Part shown: positions 20,101 through 31,649 of the stretch, piece by piece
How the letters are laid out: each line of letters begins with the position of its first letter
How positions within the stretch are numbered: the first letter of the stretch is position 1
Assembly: GCA_009193035.1 (NCBI GenBank)
Contig: SWDT01000489.1
Span: 1-40,256, forward strand
Reading direction: 5' to 3'
DNA: 40,256 nucleotides
DNA from: Halicephalobus mephisto
Taxonomy: Eukaryota; Nematoda; Chromadorea; Rhabditida; Panagrolaimidae
Position numbers and translations under genes: made by a program
Notes under the pieces: generated by a model
What the model saw: only the letters and a program-made list of their open reading frames with translations
What the model was told of the DNA's origin: nothing
Database searches by the model: none

Positions 20101-20109
20101 TGCATCATT

Positions 20110-20645
20110 TTTAGTGCAGTGGATTTTTTGTATTATTATTTCTATTATTTCTATTATTTGGACTTTTTCTATTATTTTTGCTATTTAAATTTATTTCTGT
20201 TAGTTGTGCTGTCTATATTACTTGTTTCTGTTATTTATTGTTATTACTTATTTCTGTCATTTGTGGTGTATATATTTATTTTACTTATTCCTACTATTTA
20301 TTGCTATTACTTATTTCTGTTATTTGTGGTGTCTATATTATTTATTTTCATTATTTTTGCTATTTAAATTTATTTCTATTATTTGTACTATCTATATTAT
20401 CTGTTTCTGTTATTTATTTTTATTACTTATTTCTGTCATTTGTGGTGTTTATATTATATTTATATTACTTATTCCTACTATTTATTGCTATTACTTATTT
20501 CTGTTATTTCTGTCGTTTGTGCTATTTATATTTATATTACTTATTTCTATTATTTGTTGTTATTACTTATTTCTGTCGTTTGTGCTATTTATATTACTTA
20601 TTCCTATTGTTTCTATCATTTCTATTGTGCTATTGTTGCTTGTTG
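20110..20645. repeat. T-rich microsatellite-like array (TATTACTTATTTCTGT)
   Basis: More than thirty 9-30 bp units of TTATTTCTATTATTTGTGCT type. All three forward frames stay open and give Tyr/Phe/Leu/Ile-rich products, an artefact of the repeat. Confidence 0.85.
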
Positions 20646-20990
20646 GAGAATTAGACTGTCTTTTTCGACTTCACACGTAACAAGGACTGTTATTGAAAGG
20701 ATCAGATGATGATCAATCAGTCATATTTTCGCGCGTGTTCCAGAAACGCGGGTAATTTTCGAATTTGCATCAGTTCCCGATTTGGATCAGACTGATTCTT
20801 GATTCTTATCCTTTGATTCCCCTCGTATCATTTTTATTTTGCTTTGCAAACAAAAATTCAGACTTAATCCTGCTATAAGGAGAACCGAAATAGTGTTATC
20901 AACGCCATTGTTCATTTCCCTGGAAAGTAGATGTATTTGCTCAAGTTTTGTTTTTGTATGATTTTTTTCGTTTTTAAATAGTGAAAGATA
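20646..20990. other. Spacer with no gene seen
   Basis: Non-repetitive DNA. It contains TTTTCGCGCG near 20729 and a TATAAGG string near 20874. No exon is recognisable. Confidence 0.4.
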
Positions 20991-21230
20991 TTGGAAGATG
21001 TAGTGGGGGATTCTGAAGTCTTCTAGAATTTAATGAAGGATTCTGAAATGCCTGAAAACCTAGTGGAGGATTCTGCAGTGTTCAAAAACCGAATGGAAGA
21101 TTTTGAAACTTCTCAGAATTTAACGGAAAATGATTTTAAAGTCTTTCAGAACTCGGCGGGGGATTCTGAACCCCTTAACAGTCTGATTGAAGGTTCTGGA
21201 ATTTCTAACATTCGAGAAATTCTTGTCGGG
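20991..21230. repeat. Degenerate ~36-bp GGATTCTGAA repeat
   Basis: About six units of GTGGAGGATTCTGAAGTCTT followed by CAGAATTTAA. The 69-residue frame at 21033 follows the repeat and is not taken as a gene. Confidence 0.65.
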
Positions 21231-21710
21231 ACCATTTTATAAAAATATTTTTGATTACGAAATAGCCATTATGGAAAGTAAAAATTATCACGTAAGCTGA
21301 TTTGATTCTCGAAAATTCGTGTCGAGACCGTTTTGCAGAAAATAATTTTGGATTTTTGTAATTATTATTACAAACTGATCTTTGACCATTGTTTTTTTTG
21401 GTCGAGAGATAATTAGGGACTTTCCCGACCTTGCTCAATTAATTTTTTTGTTCGAGTTGAGTGATCTTCTCCCAGGGGATCTGCGACAACATTCGCGCAG
21501 CTGCTGTCCAACAGGGTCAGTCAGGATTTATTTACGGGATTTGATTTTTCTAGAATCTTCCGGAATTTAAAGAAAACTTTAAAAATCATCAAAAATTAAA
21601 CATTTTTGAAGTTTTTAGAAAGTTTGGAAATTTGTATTGAGACGATTTCGTAATAGCGGTTATTTTTGTGATTGGTCTTTGTTCTCATTTTGCCAAAAAT
21701 GAGGATTTTA
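21231..21710. other. Spacer with dispersed motifs
   Basis: Carries AAATTCGTGTCGAGACCGTTT near 21310 and a GGGACTTTCCCGACC phrase near 21417. A unique part at 21450-21520 (GGGGATCTGCGACAACATTC) could be an upstream non-coding exon or promoter of the SulP gene. No coding signal. Confidence 0.35.
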
Positions 21711-21719
21711 TTTTTTTTT

Positions 21720-22078
21720 ATTTTAATTTTTCAAAATTTACTGAAATTCTGGGATTTAGAAGTTTTTCGAAATTCGTGCCGGGACCATTTTGTAGAAAAT
21801 TTGCATTTTAAGTTTAAAAACTTTTTTATAATTTTTTCGTTTTAATTTTTCAAAATTTACTGAAATTTTGGGATTTAGAAGTTTTTCGAAATTCGTGTCG
21901 GGATAATTTTGTGAGAATTTGCATTTTAGATTTAAAAAAAACTTATAATTTTTTCGTTTTAATTTTTCAAAATTTACTGAAATTTTGGGATTTAGAAGTT
22001 TTTCGAAATTCGTGTCGGGATAATTTTGTGAGAATTTGTATTTTAAATTTTTTAAAAACGTTTTTTTATAGTTTTTTC
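21720..22078. repeat. 119-bp tandem repeat, three copies
   Basis: Units beginning TTTAATTTTTCAAAATTTAC occur at about 21722, 21841 and 21959, each with AAATTCGTGTCGGGATAATT. The array ends directly at the SulP gene's TTTTTTCCAG acceptor. Confidence 0.88.
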
Positions 22079-22089
22079 CAGGATTTACC
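22072..22089 (+). promoter_or_regulatory. Splice acceptor 8 nt before SulP start
   Basis: AGTTTTTTCCAG ends at 22081 and the ATG is at 22090. A spliced leader or an upstream non-coding exon would join here. This supports 22090 as the start. Confidence 0.5.
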
Positions 22090-25000
22090 ATGTTATCCCC
22101 AGGCTCTGTTTCGCATCGAGACCGGGCTCCATCGACGTCGTACATCAATCAGGAACAGTTTGACAAGATTTTTCAATTCCAGCCGCCTCCGGAAGTGGAA
22201 CATAAAAAGAGAAAACAAATTTCACAATTTTTCTCCAATTTCACAAATGTTGAAAATATTATTCAATTTTTTCTTGGATTTTTCCCGATTCTGAAGTGGC
22301 TTCCAGAATACGATTGGAAACAGAACCTGCTTTCGGACGCCATGGCCGGGCTGACGGTGGGAGTGGTCCATGTGCCTCAGGGGATCGCTTACGCTATCTT
22401 GACAGGGGTGGATCCGGTCAATGGATTGTATACTTCGTTTTTTGGAGTTTTGTTTTACATGTTACTGGGAACTTCGAAGTACGTCTCCATAGGGTCCTTC
22501 GCGATCATTTCCCTCATGACGGGAGTTTCGTGTCGGAATATTAAAGATCAAATTGAAAATGATTTTTTTGAAGCTGAAGTCAGAATGGTGGATGATGCAA
22601 ATGAAAATCATCTTGAAATTGATTTCAATAATCTGACAGCTTTAGTTCCAAAAATAAACGTAGAACACGAAGAATTGGTACAATTAGTGACTTTAGCATC
22701 CGGGATTATCCAAATCACAATGGGTCTTTTGAGAGTCGAATTTTTGGCCAGTTATCTCTCAGATCAACTTGTCAATGGATTCTGCACCGGAGCCGCGGTC
22801 CATGTCGTGGTGGTCCAATTGAACAAACTGATCCAAGTCGATGTGACCAAATTCAGTGGTCCTGGATATCTACTAAAAGTAAGTAATTTTATACATAAAC
22901 TTAACAAATTTCGAAATCCAATAAAATCAGAAAATTCTGAATTTTAAATTCTTAAAAGATTTCGAAACAAAATTTTGTGAAATTTTTTAAATTTTAGAAT
23001 TTTAAATATTTTAATTTTTTTAGTTTTAGAATTTTAAAATATTTAATTTTTTAAATTTTTTTAGTTTTAGAATTTTTAATTTTTTTAAGATTTTTAAAAT
23101 ATTTAATTTTTTAGATTTTTAGAAAATTTTTAGTTTCTAGAATTTCACAAAATTTTTTTAGTTTTAGTATTTTTAAAATTTTCAATTTTTTTAGAATTGA
23201 AAATATTTTAATTTTTTTAGATTTTTAGAATTTTTTAAAATTTTAAGTTTTTTTTAATTTTTAGATTTCTGATTTTTAAGTTTTTTTTAAATTTTAAATT
23301 TTTGAGGAATTTTTTATAATTTATAAATTTTTTATTTTTAGCATTTGATGGACTTGTTTGAGAAAATAATGACGACGAATATGACTGCTATGGTTATTTC
23401 TCTTTGTGGATTTTTGTTTCTTTATCTCGGGAAGGACGTTTTGAGTTCGAAGATCAGGAAGTACCTCCCGGCCCCGATCCCCTTCGAGCTCATCCTGGTC
23501 GTGATTGCCACAGGCGTCAGTGCTGTTTGGAACTTTGAAGAAACGAGAGGGATTACTGTAGTCAAAGAAGTGCCTCTAGGGTGAGTTTTTTATTTTATTA
23601 AAAATTCAAAAAATTTAAGATTTTAAAATTTTAAAATTCAAAAAATTAAAAATTTTAGAATTTTATTAAGAAAATAAAATTTTTCAAATTTCTAAAAGAA
23701 TTTCAAAATTCGTGTTAGGACCATTTTGAAGTAATTTAAATTTTTAGAATATTTATTTTTAGAAAATAAAAAAAAAATTATGTTAGGATGATTTCGAAAT
23801 AATTTTATATTTAATTTTTAGAATATTTATTTTTTCAAAAAGTTTAAAAAATTCGTGTTAGTAATATTTCGAAATAATTTTATTAATTTTTAGAATATTT
23901 ATTTTTTCAAAAAATTTAAGAAATTCTTATTAGTAATATTTCGAAATAATTTTATATTTAATTTTTAGAATATTAATTTTGAGAAAATTTAAAAAATTAG
24001 TGTTAGTAATATTTCGAAGTAATTTTATTAATTTTTAAAAAATAAAAAAAATTCTTGTTAGTAATATTTCGAAGTAATTTTATTAATTTTTAGAATATTA
24101 ATTTTTTAGATTGCCTGTGGCGAAAATTCCACGTTTGGAACTGTTGTCTTACGTGATTGGACCGGCTTTCGAAATCGCTTTTGTGGTGGTGGCCCTTCAT
24201 TTGTCGATGTGTAAAGTGTTCAATCGAAAATTAGGATCAAAAACGGATAACAATCAAGAACTTTATGCAATGGGAATAATGGCCAGTTTATCCAGTTTTT
24301 TTAATACTTATCCTATTTCGTCATCTCTTGGAAGATCAATGTTGAATGTTGAATGTGGAGCCAAATCTCAATTATCATCAATTTTTACAGCTGGACTTTT
24401 GTTGATTGTGATTATTTTTTTGGGTCCATTATTGTCGACTTTACCCATGTGCGTTTTGGCCGTGATTATTATTTATTCCATGAAAGGGGTCTTCCAGAAA
24501 ATGCCCTACGAACTGGCCCAGTTGTGGAAAGTCGCGAAAATTGATTTTGTAAGTTTTTGGAATTTTTTATTTTAACAACTGGCATACTGTAGTATATAGT
24601 AATATCTTTAAAAGTTAAAATTCTTCGAGGATTTTTGGGATACTGTATCATATGGTAAAATCTTTAAAAGTTAAAATTCTTCGAGGATTTTTAGGATACT
24701 GTAGCATATAGTGGAATTTTCTAGAATTTAGAACTGTTCGAAAACTTTCGGGATACTGTAGAAAGTTCTGGAATACTTTTGGAATATTCAGAAGCTCCTG
24801 GGGTACTGTAGACGGTTTTAGAATCTTGTTGATACTGTAAAAGATAAGAATTTTTACTTTATTGCAAATTTCTGTAACTTTGTTAATTTTTAAATTTAAA
24901 AAAGTTGGATTAATTTTTTAAATTTGATTTTCAGATGATTTGGACAGTTACCTTCGTGGCTACAGTAATCTTGAATGTGATGTCAGGATTGACTGTTGCT

Positions 25001-26070
25001 GTAATTTTCGCTTTGTTAACAACGGTCTTCAGAATCCAGTGGCCTCGATGGAGAATGTTGTCCCAATTGTCTGGAACGGAAGAATACAGAGATTGCGGAA
25101 GATACGGTAGAGTATCGGAAGCAGAAGGCGTCAAAATTTTCAGATTTGATGCTCCTTTGGTAAGTTTTAAAAAATTAAAAAAATTTAAATTTAATTTTTT
25201 TTCGAAAATTTCAAAAACTTAGAATTCTACAAGTCTCTAAAAAGAAAGAATTTCGTGTTGAGAATATTTCGTAAAAATTTTTATTTGAAAAAAAATCATT
25301 GGCATTTATTCATTTTTCGCCAAAAAATTTCAAATTTGGCATTTATTCATTTTTCGCCAAAAATCTTTAATTTTTAAAGTACTTTTTCAAAACTAGTATT
25401 TTTTAGCTTTTCACAAACGTTGAACATTTCTCGAACTCCATAGATAAAGCGATTACGAAATGCTCCTGTCCGGGGATTTCGCCTCTGCACAACTTCGTCC
25501 TTGCCCCGACTCCGAAGCAGGTGAAGCACCCTACGAAGTCTTTCGTGGCGAGAATATTTGCTTCGAACAAGGAAGATTACGAAAAATCTAATCAAAGAAG
25601 GAATAACGGAGTTGAACATCTGATTATCGACTGTTCTGGATTTACTTTCATCGACTTCACAAGTGTATCTGCTTTGATCGATGTTTTCAAAAGACTTCAG
25701 AAAAAAGGAATTTCAGTTTACTTTGCAGAAGCTAAAGGTGAAAAAAAGTAATTTTTTAAAGTAATTTTAAGTTTTAGCCCCTATCCGAGATACTTTGGAA
25801 GCTTGCGGATTCTACAACACCGTGCCAAAGTCCAATTTTTACCCGACAATTCATGACGCTGTTTTGGCTGCTTGTGATCAGAGAAGAAACAGAACCCTGT
25901 CTGCTTCTGTAGAATCCCCCAGGAACGAGAAGCACTTCTTCATCGAAGAAGGTCTTCTGAATCTCCCGACATCTCCAGTCGAATCCAGACAGAATTTGGA
26001 TTCTCTACAGATTGGGTCCCTCGATGGCTGGGAATCCAGTCGACGTCTAGATATTCAGGACGATTTGTAA
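22090..26070 (+). CDS. SulP/SLC26 anion transporter with STAS domain
   Basis: Multi-pass plasma-membrane anion transporter or exchanger (sulfate, chloride, bicarbonate or oxalate class). Exons 22090-22878, 23342-23580, 24110-24548, 24935-25159, 25407-25737 and 25778-26070 keep frame, 771 aa. The N-terminus is cytosolic. The transport domain begins with WLPEYDW (70-76), AGLTVGVVHVPQGIAYA (86-102) and GVDPVNGLYTSFFG (106-119), the SulP signature. The end of the transport domain reads GTEEYRD...GVKIFRFDAPL (to 564). Residues from 565 on are a STAS domain, with a variable loop rich in charged residues and then HLIIDCSGFTFIDFTSVSAL. The tail (about 715-771) is Ser-rich and ends DDL. The predicted loop at 147-195 is acidic, with an NLT sequon. 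Nematodes have several sulp paralogues; which one this is, and its substrate, cannot be told here. Confidence 0.93.
22879..23341. repeat. SulP intron 1, TTTTTAGATTTTTAGAATTTT low complexity
   Basis: Short AT-rich units with repeated TTTTTTAG acceptor-like strings. Only the last, at 23341, joins in frame to coding sequence. Confidence 0.6.
23581..24109. repeat. SulP intron 2, ~65-bp tandem repeat
   Basis: About five copies of TTCGTGTTAGTAATATTTCG followed by AATAATTTTATTAATTTTTAG. The array ends at the acceptor at 24109. Several copies carry their own TTTTTAG, giving decoy acceptors. Confidence 0.75.
24549..24934. repeat. SulP intron 3, GGATACTGTAG repeats
   Basis: Five copies of GGGATACTGTAGCATATAGT or a variant, alternating with AAAAGTTAAAATTCTTCGAG. 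These belong to the same TACTGTA family as the other minisatellites. Confidence 0.7.
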
Positions 26071-26189
26071 CAGTTTTATCTTACTCGATAGCCTATTGCT
26101 GTACATAATGTTTTTGATTTTTTGAATTTATTGTGGATCTAAGACAGATCGCGTTTTTCTCAATACTCGATTATCAGGGTCTTTTCACC

Positions 26190-26600
26190 ACGAAGTTATT
26201 TCGGAATAAACACGTACTACAAACAAGGATATATAATAATAGGAGAATGAAGTTAATATCTGGTGGAAAATAAAATATGAAAAAAGTTTATATATGAAGT
26301 CTAGCTACGTTTACCATTCTTTTCATTAGGAATTTATCTCGGAATAAACACGTAGTACAAAGGTGTAGAATAATATGGAAATAAAGATAATATATGGCGG
26401 GGAAATAAAATACGAAAATAGTTCATATATGAAATAGATGCTTATCAATATTTTCATTAGGAATTGATTTCGAAATAAGGATATATAATAATAGGAGAAT
26501 GAAATTAATATCTGGTGGAAAATAAAACATGAAAAAAGTTTATATATGAAGTTCAAAAGCACGTCTAGCTATGTTTGCGAAGAATTCGTCACGGACGAAG
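26190..26600. repeat. ~130-137 bp tandem repeat, three copies
   Basis: Units marked by TCGGAATAAACACGTA at about 26201 and 26338 and a variant at 26467, each followed by GGATATATAATAATAGGAGA and AAAGTTTATATATGAAG. Related to DC-STAMP intron 3. Confidence 0.8.
26205..26210 (+). terminator. Candidate polyadenylation signal of SulP gene
   Basis: AATAAA 135 nt after the stop codon. It lies inside a repeat unit (CGGAATAAACACG) that is tandemly copied just downstream. Confidence 0.45.
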
Positions 26601-28440
26601 AAGAGGAAATTCATTACGGTTGTCAGGGACTTTCGTGGCGGGAGTTGATTTTTCTTTTGCTTTTGTTCTTTGCAAATTTTCACGTATACCTAAAAATTGA
26701 AAACATTTAATTTTTTCAAATTTCCGCACTGAAAATTCGTTTTTTTTCGTGTTATTTTCCATGTTTATCTAAATTTGAGAAAATTCACTTTCACCTTCAA
26801 GGACTTTCGTGGCGAGAGTTGGTTTCGTTTTTCTTTGTTTTTTTACTGAAAATAGAACTCGTACCTAAAAATAAAATTTCATTTCTGTTTTCGAGAATTT
26901 TCGTAACAGAGATTAATTTCATTTTTTTGCAAATTTCTATTTTTATTCGGAAAATAAAAAACTGATTTTTTAAAGTTTTTTATAAATATTTATTCATATT
27001 TTAAAAAAATTTATTTTTTTAGAAATTTTCGTGTCGAAAATTTACTACTTTTTTGAATTTTTTATATTTTGAATCATTTTTAAAAAATTATTTTATTTTC
27101 ATTTTTGAAAATTTATTACTTTTTTGAATTTTTTACTTTTTGAATCATTTTTAAAAAATTTGATTTTTGAAAATTTTGTTGGAAAAATTTAATTTTTTAA
27201 AAATTATCTTATTACGAAATATAAATCATAACTAACAAGATATAAAATGGGCTTTCGTGACGAGAGTTTCGTTTTTTAAAATTGTTTTGCTCAAAATTTT
27301 TGGTTTTCTGTAAACTCGAAACGAAAGCGATTCCGACTGCTATCGGGAAACTTCCTGATGACAGTAATGAAGTTTTTTTTATTTTCCGGTGGAAATTAGA
27401 ATTAACCCAAAAAGAAACTTCACATGAAAACGAATTCTGGTTCTGTCACGAAAATCCCTGAAAATTATAATAAATTTTTAGTTTTTTTAGCCGATTTCCA
27501 CTTTGATTTTAAAACGAAAATTTTCATGATTATTGCATTTCCTCGTGTTAAAAGTTAAATTTATTTTTAAAGTTTTTTAATTACGAAATTTAATTCTTAC
27601 TTAAAAATTAAAAGAAAAAATATTACTGGAATCAGACTTTCGGGATGAGAGTTAACTTTATTCATCTTTTAAGTTATTTTTGTATTAATTTTCATTTCTA
27701 ACTAAAATAAAAAAAATATTACTGGAACCAGAGACTTTCGGGATGAGAATTTATTTTTATTTGAAATTATTTTTTGTATTAATTTTCATTCCTAATTAAA
27801 ATTTAAAAAAAAACTATTACTGGAATCAGACTTTCAGGACGAGAGTTAATTTTATTCATCTTTTAAGTTATTTTTGTATTAATTTTCATTTCTAACTAAA
27901 ATAAAAAAAATATTACTGTCATCAGACTTTCGTGACAGGAGTTGATTTTGTTTTTGAAGTTATTTTTTGTATTAATTTCTATTGTTATTTAGAAACAAAA
28001 AATTAATTACGCTTATTAAAAACTTTCGTGACGAAAATTGACTTAATTTTTAATTTATTTTAATAATTTTCATTGTTATTTAAAAATTGAAAAATCTGTT
28101 ATATTAATTAAAAACTTTCGTCGTGGGAATTAATTGTATTTTTATAATTTCTATTGTTATTTAAAAATTGAAAAAATTTATTACGGTAATTAAAAACTTC
28201 AGTGGTGAAAATTGGCTTAATTTTTAATTTATTTTTATTGTTTTTTAAAAATTAAAAAATCTGTTATATTAATTAAAAACTTTCGTGGTAAGAATTGACC
28301 TAATTTTTAATTTATTTTTATAATTTCTATTATTATTTAAATATTAAGAAATCTGTTACGGTCACTAAAAACTTCCCCAATGAGAATTGATTTTTTTCTT
28401 ATTTTTTTTTGCATTAATTCTCGTTTATAGTTTTGGAACA
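26601..28440. repeat. Long array of GACTTTCGTGGCGAGAGTTG units
   Basis: Roughly twenty diverged units of 75-115 bp, each with GGGACTTTCGTGRCGAGAGT or a variant plus AATTTTCATTGTTATTTAAAAA-type filler. Best conserved are those near 26625, 26800, 27637 and 27740. No gene is seen. Single copies of the core occur upstream near other genes. Confidence 0.75.
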
Positions 28441-28740
28441 ACCACGTTAATTATGTTTATTAAAAACTCTTGTGACAGAATTAACTCTGTAGTTTCTGGC
28501 ATTTTTTACAAATGAATTTGAGTGGGTTTTTTTGGTTTACCTTGGATTTTTTCGAAGAAGACTAAATTAAACTTTTTTATTAATTAATGTAAGATTATTG
28601 AACCTTAAACGAAATTGTAGTTGCTCTGAGGGGGTTGTTAAGGGGATTAATTTGTTAAGAAATTACTTTTGAACTGGAAAAATGTGGTATAAAAACAAAT
28701 TCGAGGTAAATGAAAAACATTTTTCTAGAAAATAAATATA
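28441..28740. other. Spacer with no feature seen
   Basis: AT-rich, mostly non-repetitive, without open frames or RNA-like structure that I could recognise. Confidence 0.5.
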
Positions 28741-29310
28741 TATAAAACCAAATTCTCGGAAAATTGTCTCGACAAGAATCTTTTGAATTTCCCACTTGGG
28801 ACCGGAAATATTAAAAATTAACTTTTTTGCTTAAAAAGTAATATAAAAGTAGAAATCTTTATGGAATTTTCCACTTGGGACCGGAGATAATAAAAATTAA
28901 CTTTTTTTGTTTAAAAAGTAATATAAAAGTAGAAAGTTTTATGGAATTTTTGGAAAATTGTCTCGACAAGAATTTTTGGAATTTTCCACTTAGGACCGAA
29001 AATATTAAAAATTACTTTTTTTGTTTAAAAAGTAATATAAAAATAGAAATCTGTGAAATTCCTGGAAAATTGTCTCGACAAGAATTTTTGGAATTTTCCA
29101 CTTAGGACCGGAGATATTAAAAATTAACTTTTTTGCTTAAAAAGTAATATAAAAGTAGAAATCTTTATGAAATTTTTGGAATTTTCCACTTAGGACCGGA
29201 AATATTAAAAATTAACTTTTTTGTTTTTTTATTTAAAAAGTAATATAAAAGTAGAAATCTGTGAAATTCTTGGAAAATTGTCTCGACAAGAATTTTTGGA
29301 ATTTTGGTCT
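28741..29310. repeat. ~90-120 bp tandem repeat with two dispersed motifs
   Basis: Five copies of GGAATTTTCCACTTAGGACC, then TTTAAAAAGTAATATAAAAG, then AATTGTCTCGACAAGAAT. Forward open frames (28875, 29221) repeat the unit and are not genes. Confidence 0.85.
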
Positions 29311-29740
29311 TGTGTCGAAATCCACCAGACGGTCGACGTCAAAATCAAAGTAAAATTGAATTTTCGTGCAACAATTTACCAAATAGATTTGCTCGTTTTT
29401 GCAGACAAATTGCAGATTTTATTTAAATTTAAAAATTTTTATAAATGTAAATATAAAAATACTGATTAATCTGTCGGGATATATCAAATTGCAGATTTTA
29501 ATTTTTTCATAGACTTCGACACTGATCAGGATTTTTTTTACGAACTTCCGAACCGAATTAGAAAAAATAAAAAATCGAAAATTAAAAATTAAAAAATCGA
29601 AAATTAAAAAATCGAAAAATTGAATTAATTCGAAAAGTTAAAAAATCGAAAAATTGAATTAATTCGAATTCTAAAATTTGACAACTTTGACATGGATCAA
29701 AAAATATCTATTCTAGATAATTCAAAAAAGTATATTTTAT
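29311..29740. other. Partly unique spacer
   Basis: 29311-29570 is non-repetitive and contains GACGGTCGACGTCAAAATCA. The short phrase CAAATTGCAGATTTTA occurs twice (about 29405 and 29488). 29560-29670 is AAAAATCGAAAATTAAAAAA low complexity. No gene model could be made. Confidence 0.4.
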
Positions 29741-30260
29741 TCGGGAGAATTTTGAATTTAATTTTTTCCTTTTGGGAGTACTCAAATGAAATTTTTTTTC
29801 CATTCGAGAGTACCTGAATTTGACTTTTTCCATTCGAGAGTGCCTAAATTTAATTTTTTTCCAGTTGAGAGTACCTACATTTGACTTTTTCTTTTTAGGA
29901 GTACTTAAATTTAATTTTTTCCTTTTGGAATTACCTGAATTTGGCTTTTTTCCATTCGAGAGTACTTAAATTTAATTTTTTCCGTTCGAAAGTACCTGAA
30001 TTTGATTTTTTTCATTTGGAGATTACTTAAATTAAATTAATTTTTTTCTATTCGAAATTATCTGAATTTAATTTTTTCCGTTCGGATATATCCGGATGAA
30101 AGATTTCTTTTTCCGTTCGGAAGTACTTGAATAAACTTTTTTCTTTTCCGTTCAGGAGCATCTCAATAAATTTTTTCTATTTAGAAATGACTAATTTTTT
30201 CTTTTTTTCCGTTCGGAAGTATCTGAATTTTTTTTCCGGAAGTATCTGAAATTTATTTTT
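29740..30260. repeat. ~40-bp tandem repeat (CCATTCGAGAGTACCTGAAT)
   Basis: About thirteen units of TTTTTTCCATTCGAGAGTAC followed by CTGAATTTGA, becoming CCGTTCGGAAGTA in the distal third. No gene. Confidence 0.85.
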
Positions 30261-30715
30261 TATTTTTTTCCGGAATCATTTAAGGAATTTAAATTTTTTT
30301 AGATTAATTTTTTTCAAATTTTTTATTTTTAGAATTAATATAAACTACAGTATTTAATTACATTAAAAAAAAATTAATTTTGTTTTTTAAAAATTTCGAT
30401 TTTATTTGAGAATTTTTAAATTATTTTTAATTTTCGAAAAATTTAGTTTTATTTTTTTTTAATTTAAAATTTAATTTAAGAATTTTTAAATTATTTTTAA
30501 TTTTTAAAAAAAAAATTTAAAAAACATAATTTTTATTTTTTTCATAAATTTAAAATTTTAAAAATTTTATTTAAGAATTTTTTAATTATTTTTAATTTTT
30601 AAAAAAATTTAGTTTTATTTTTTTTTTAAATTTAAAATTTTAAAAATTTTATTTGAGAATTTTTTAATTATTTTTAATTTTTTTTAAATTAAGTTTCCCC
30701 AAAAAATTTGAAAAT
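30261..30715. repeat. AT-rich low-complexity DNA
   Basis: Repeated TTTTTAAATTATTTTTAATT units without coding signal. Confidence 0.7.
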
Positions 30716-30930
30716 GGATTAATTTTTCGATGACATTTTTTAACCCAAATTTGTCTGGCCATGACCTTTTAACTCTCGAGATTAATGTTGTTAAATAAAA
30801 ATGAACATTACACTGCAGTTATTCGCTTTGGGAAAATTCCCATCCCAAGTGGACGTCACAGTAACGGTAGTTACATCATCAGTCCTCCTCCGAAGGCTTC
30901 ATTGATATTCTAAAATTAAAAAACTACATT
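30716..30930. other. Unique island 1 in the repeat desert
   Basis: A more GC-balanced stretch containing TCCCAAGTG (30843-30851), GACGTCAC (30852-30859) and TTACATCATCAGTC (30871-30884). A 34-codon frame runs 30801-30905 but is unrecognised. Island 2 shares two of these strings, which suggests regulatory or transcribed function rather than random DNA. Confidence 0.35.
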
Positions 30931-30959
30931 TGAATCATTTTTGATGTTTAATTTTTTTT

Positions 30960-31440
30960 GTAGCAAATGCAGGATTCAGAAGGTTTTGTGGAAGATTTCT
31001 GAAATCTTAGAAATTTCAAAAAAGCTAAAATTTATTAAAATTTTCAAAAAATTTTTAAATTCTGAAATTTTTGGAGATTTTTACGGAAGATTCTGAAAAT
31101 TTCTAGAATCTTAGAAATTTCTAAAAATCTTTAAATTCTGAAATTTTTAGAGACTTTTGTGGAAGATTCTGGAGATTTCTGGAATCTTAGAAATTTCAAA
31201 AAAGCTAAAATTTATTAAAATTTTCAAAAAATTTTTAAATTCTGAAATTTTTGGAGATTTTTACGGAAGATTCTGAAAATTTCTAGAATCTTAGAAATTC
31301 CTAAAAATCTTTAAATTCTGAATTTTTGGAGATTTTTGTGGAAGATTCTGGAGATTTCTGGAATCTTAGAAATTTCTAAAAATTTCAAAAATTCAAAAAA
31401 GTTAAAATTTATTCAAAAATTTTGAAAAAGTTTCAGAATT
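30960..31440. repeat. ~180-bp tandem repeat
   Basis: Two to three copies of a unit with GGAGATTTTTACGGAAGATT, TTTCTAGAATCTTAGAAATT and AAAAAGCTAAAATTTATTAA. Each has an internal half-repeat. Confidence 0.75.
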
Positions 31441-31645
31441 ACATAAATAGCAACTTCTATAACCTCTGATCCTGACTGGAAAATTTAAAATTTTCGTTTT
31501 TAGATTATTTTTAAATTTTCATTTTTAGATTTTTTAAAATTTTTTTAGAATTTTCAACTTTTGTTTTGAAATTATTTTTTTAAATTTTTGGTTTTAAATT
31601 TTTTTAAATTTTCATTTTTAGATTTTTTTTAATTTTTAAATTTCT
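31441..31645. other. AT-rich spacer
   Basis: TTTTTAGATTTTTTTAAATT-type low complexity. No feature. Confidence 0.5.
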
Positions 31646-31649
31646 GGAA

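Noticed and set aside
20119..20709. Four overlapping long frames, Tyr/Phe/Leu-rich and looking like membrane segments
   Set aside because: They lie in T-rich microsatellite sequence with no ATG context or splice signals. Hydrophobicity follows from T-rich codons.
21033..21239. 69-codon acidic frame
   Set aside because: It follows a degenerate 36-bp GGATTCTGAA repeat, and the peptide repeats with it.
28875..29469. Two frames of 76 and 82 codons
   Set aside because: Their peptides repeat (IPGKLSRQEFLEF) in step with the 90-120 bp tandem unit.
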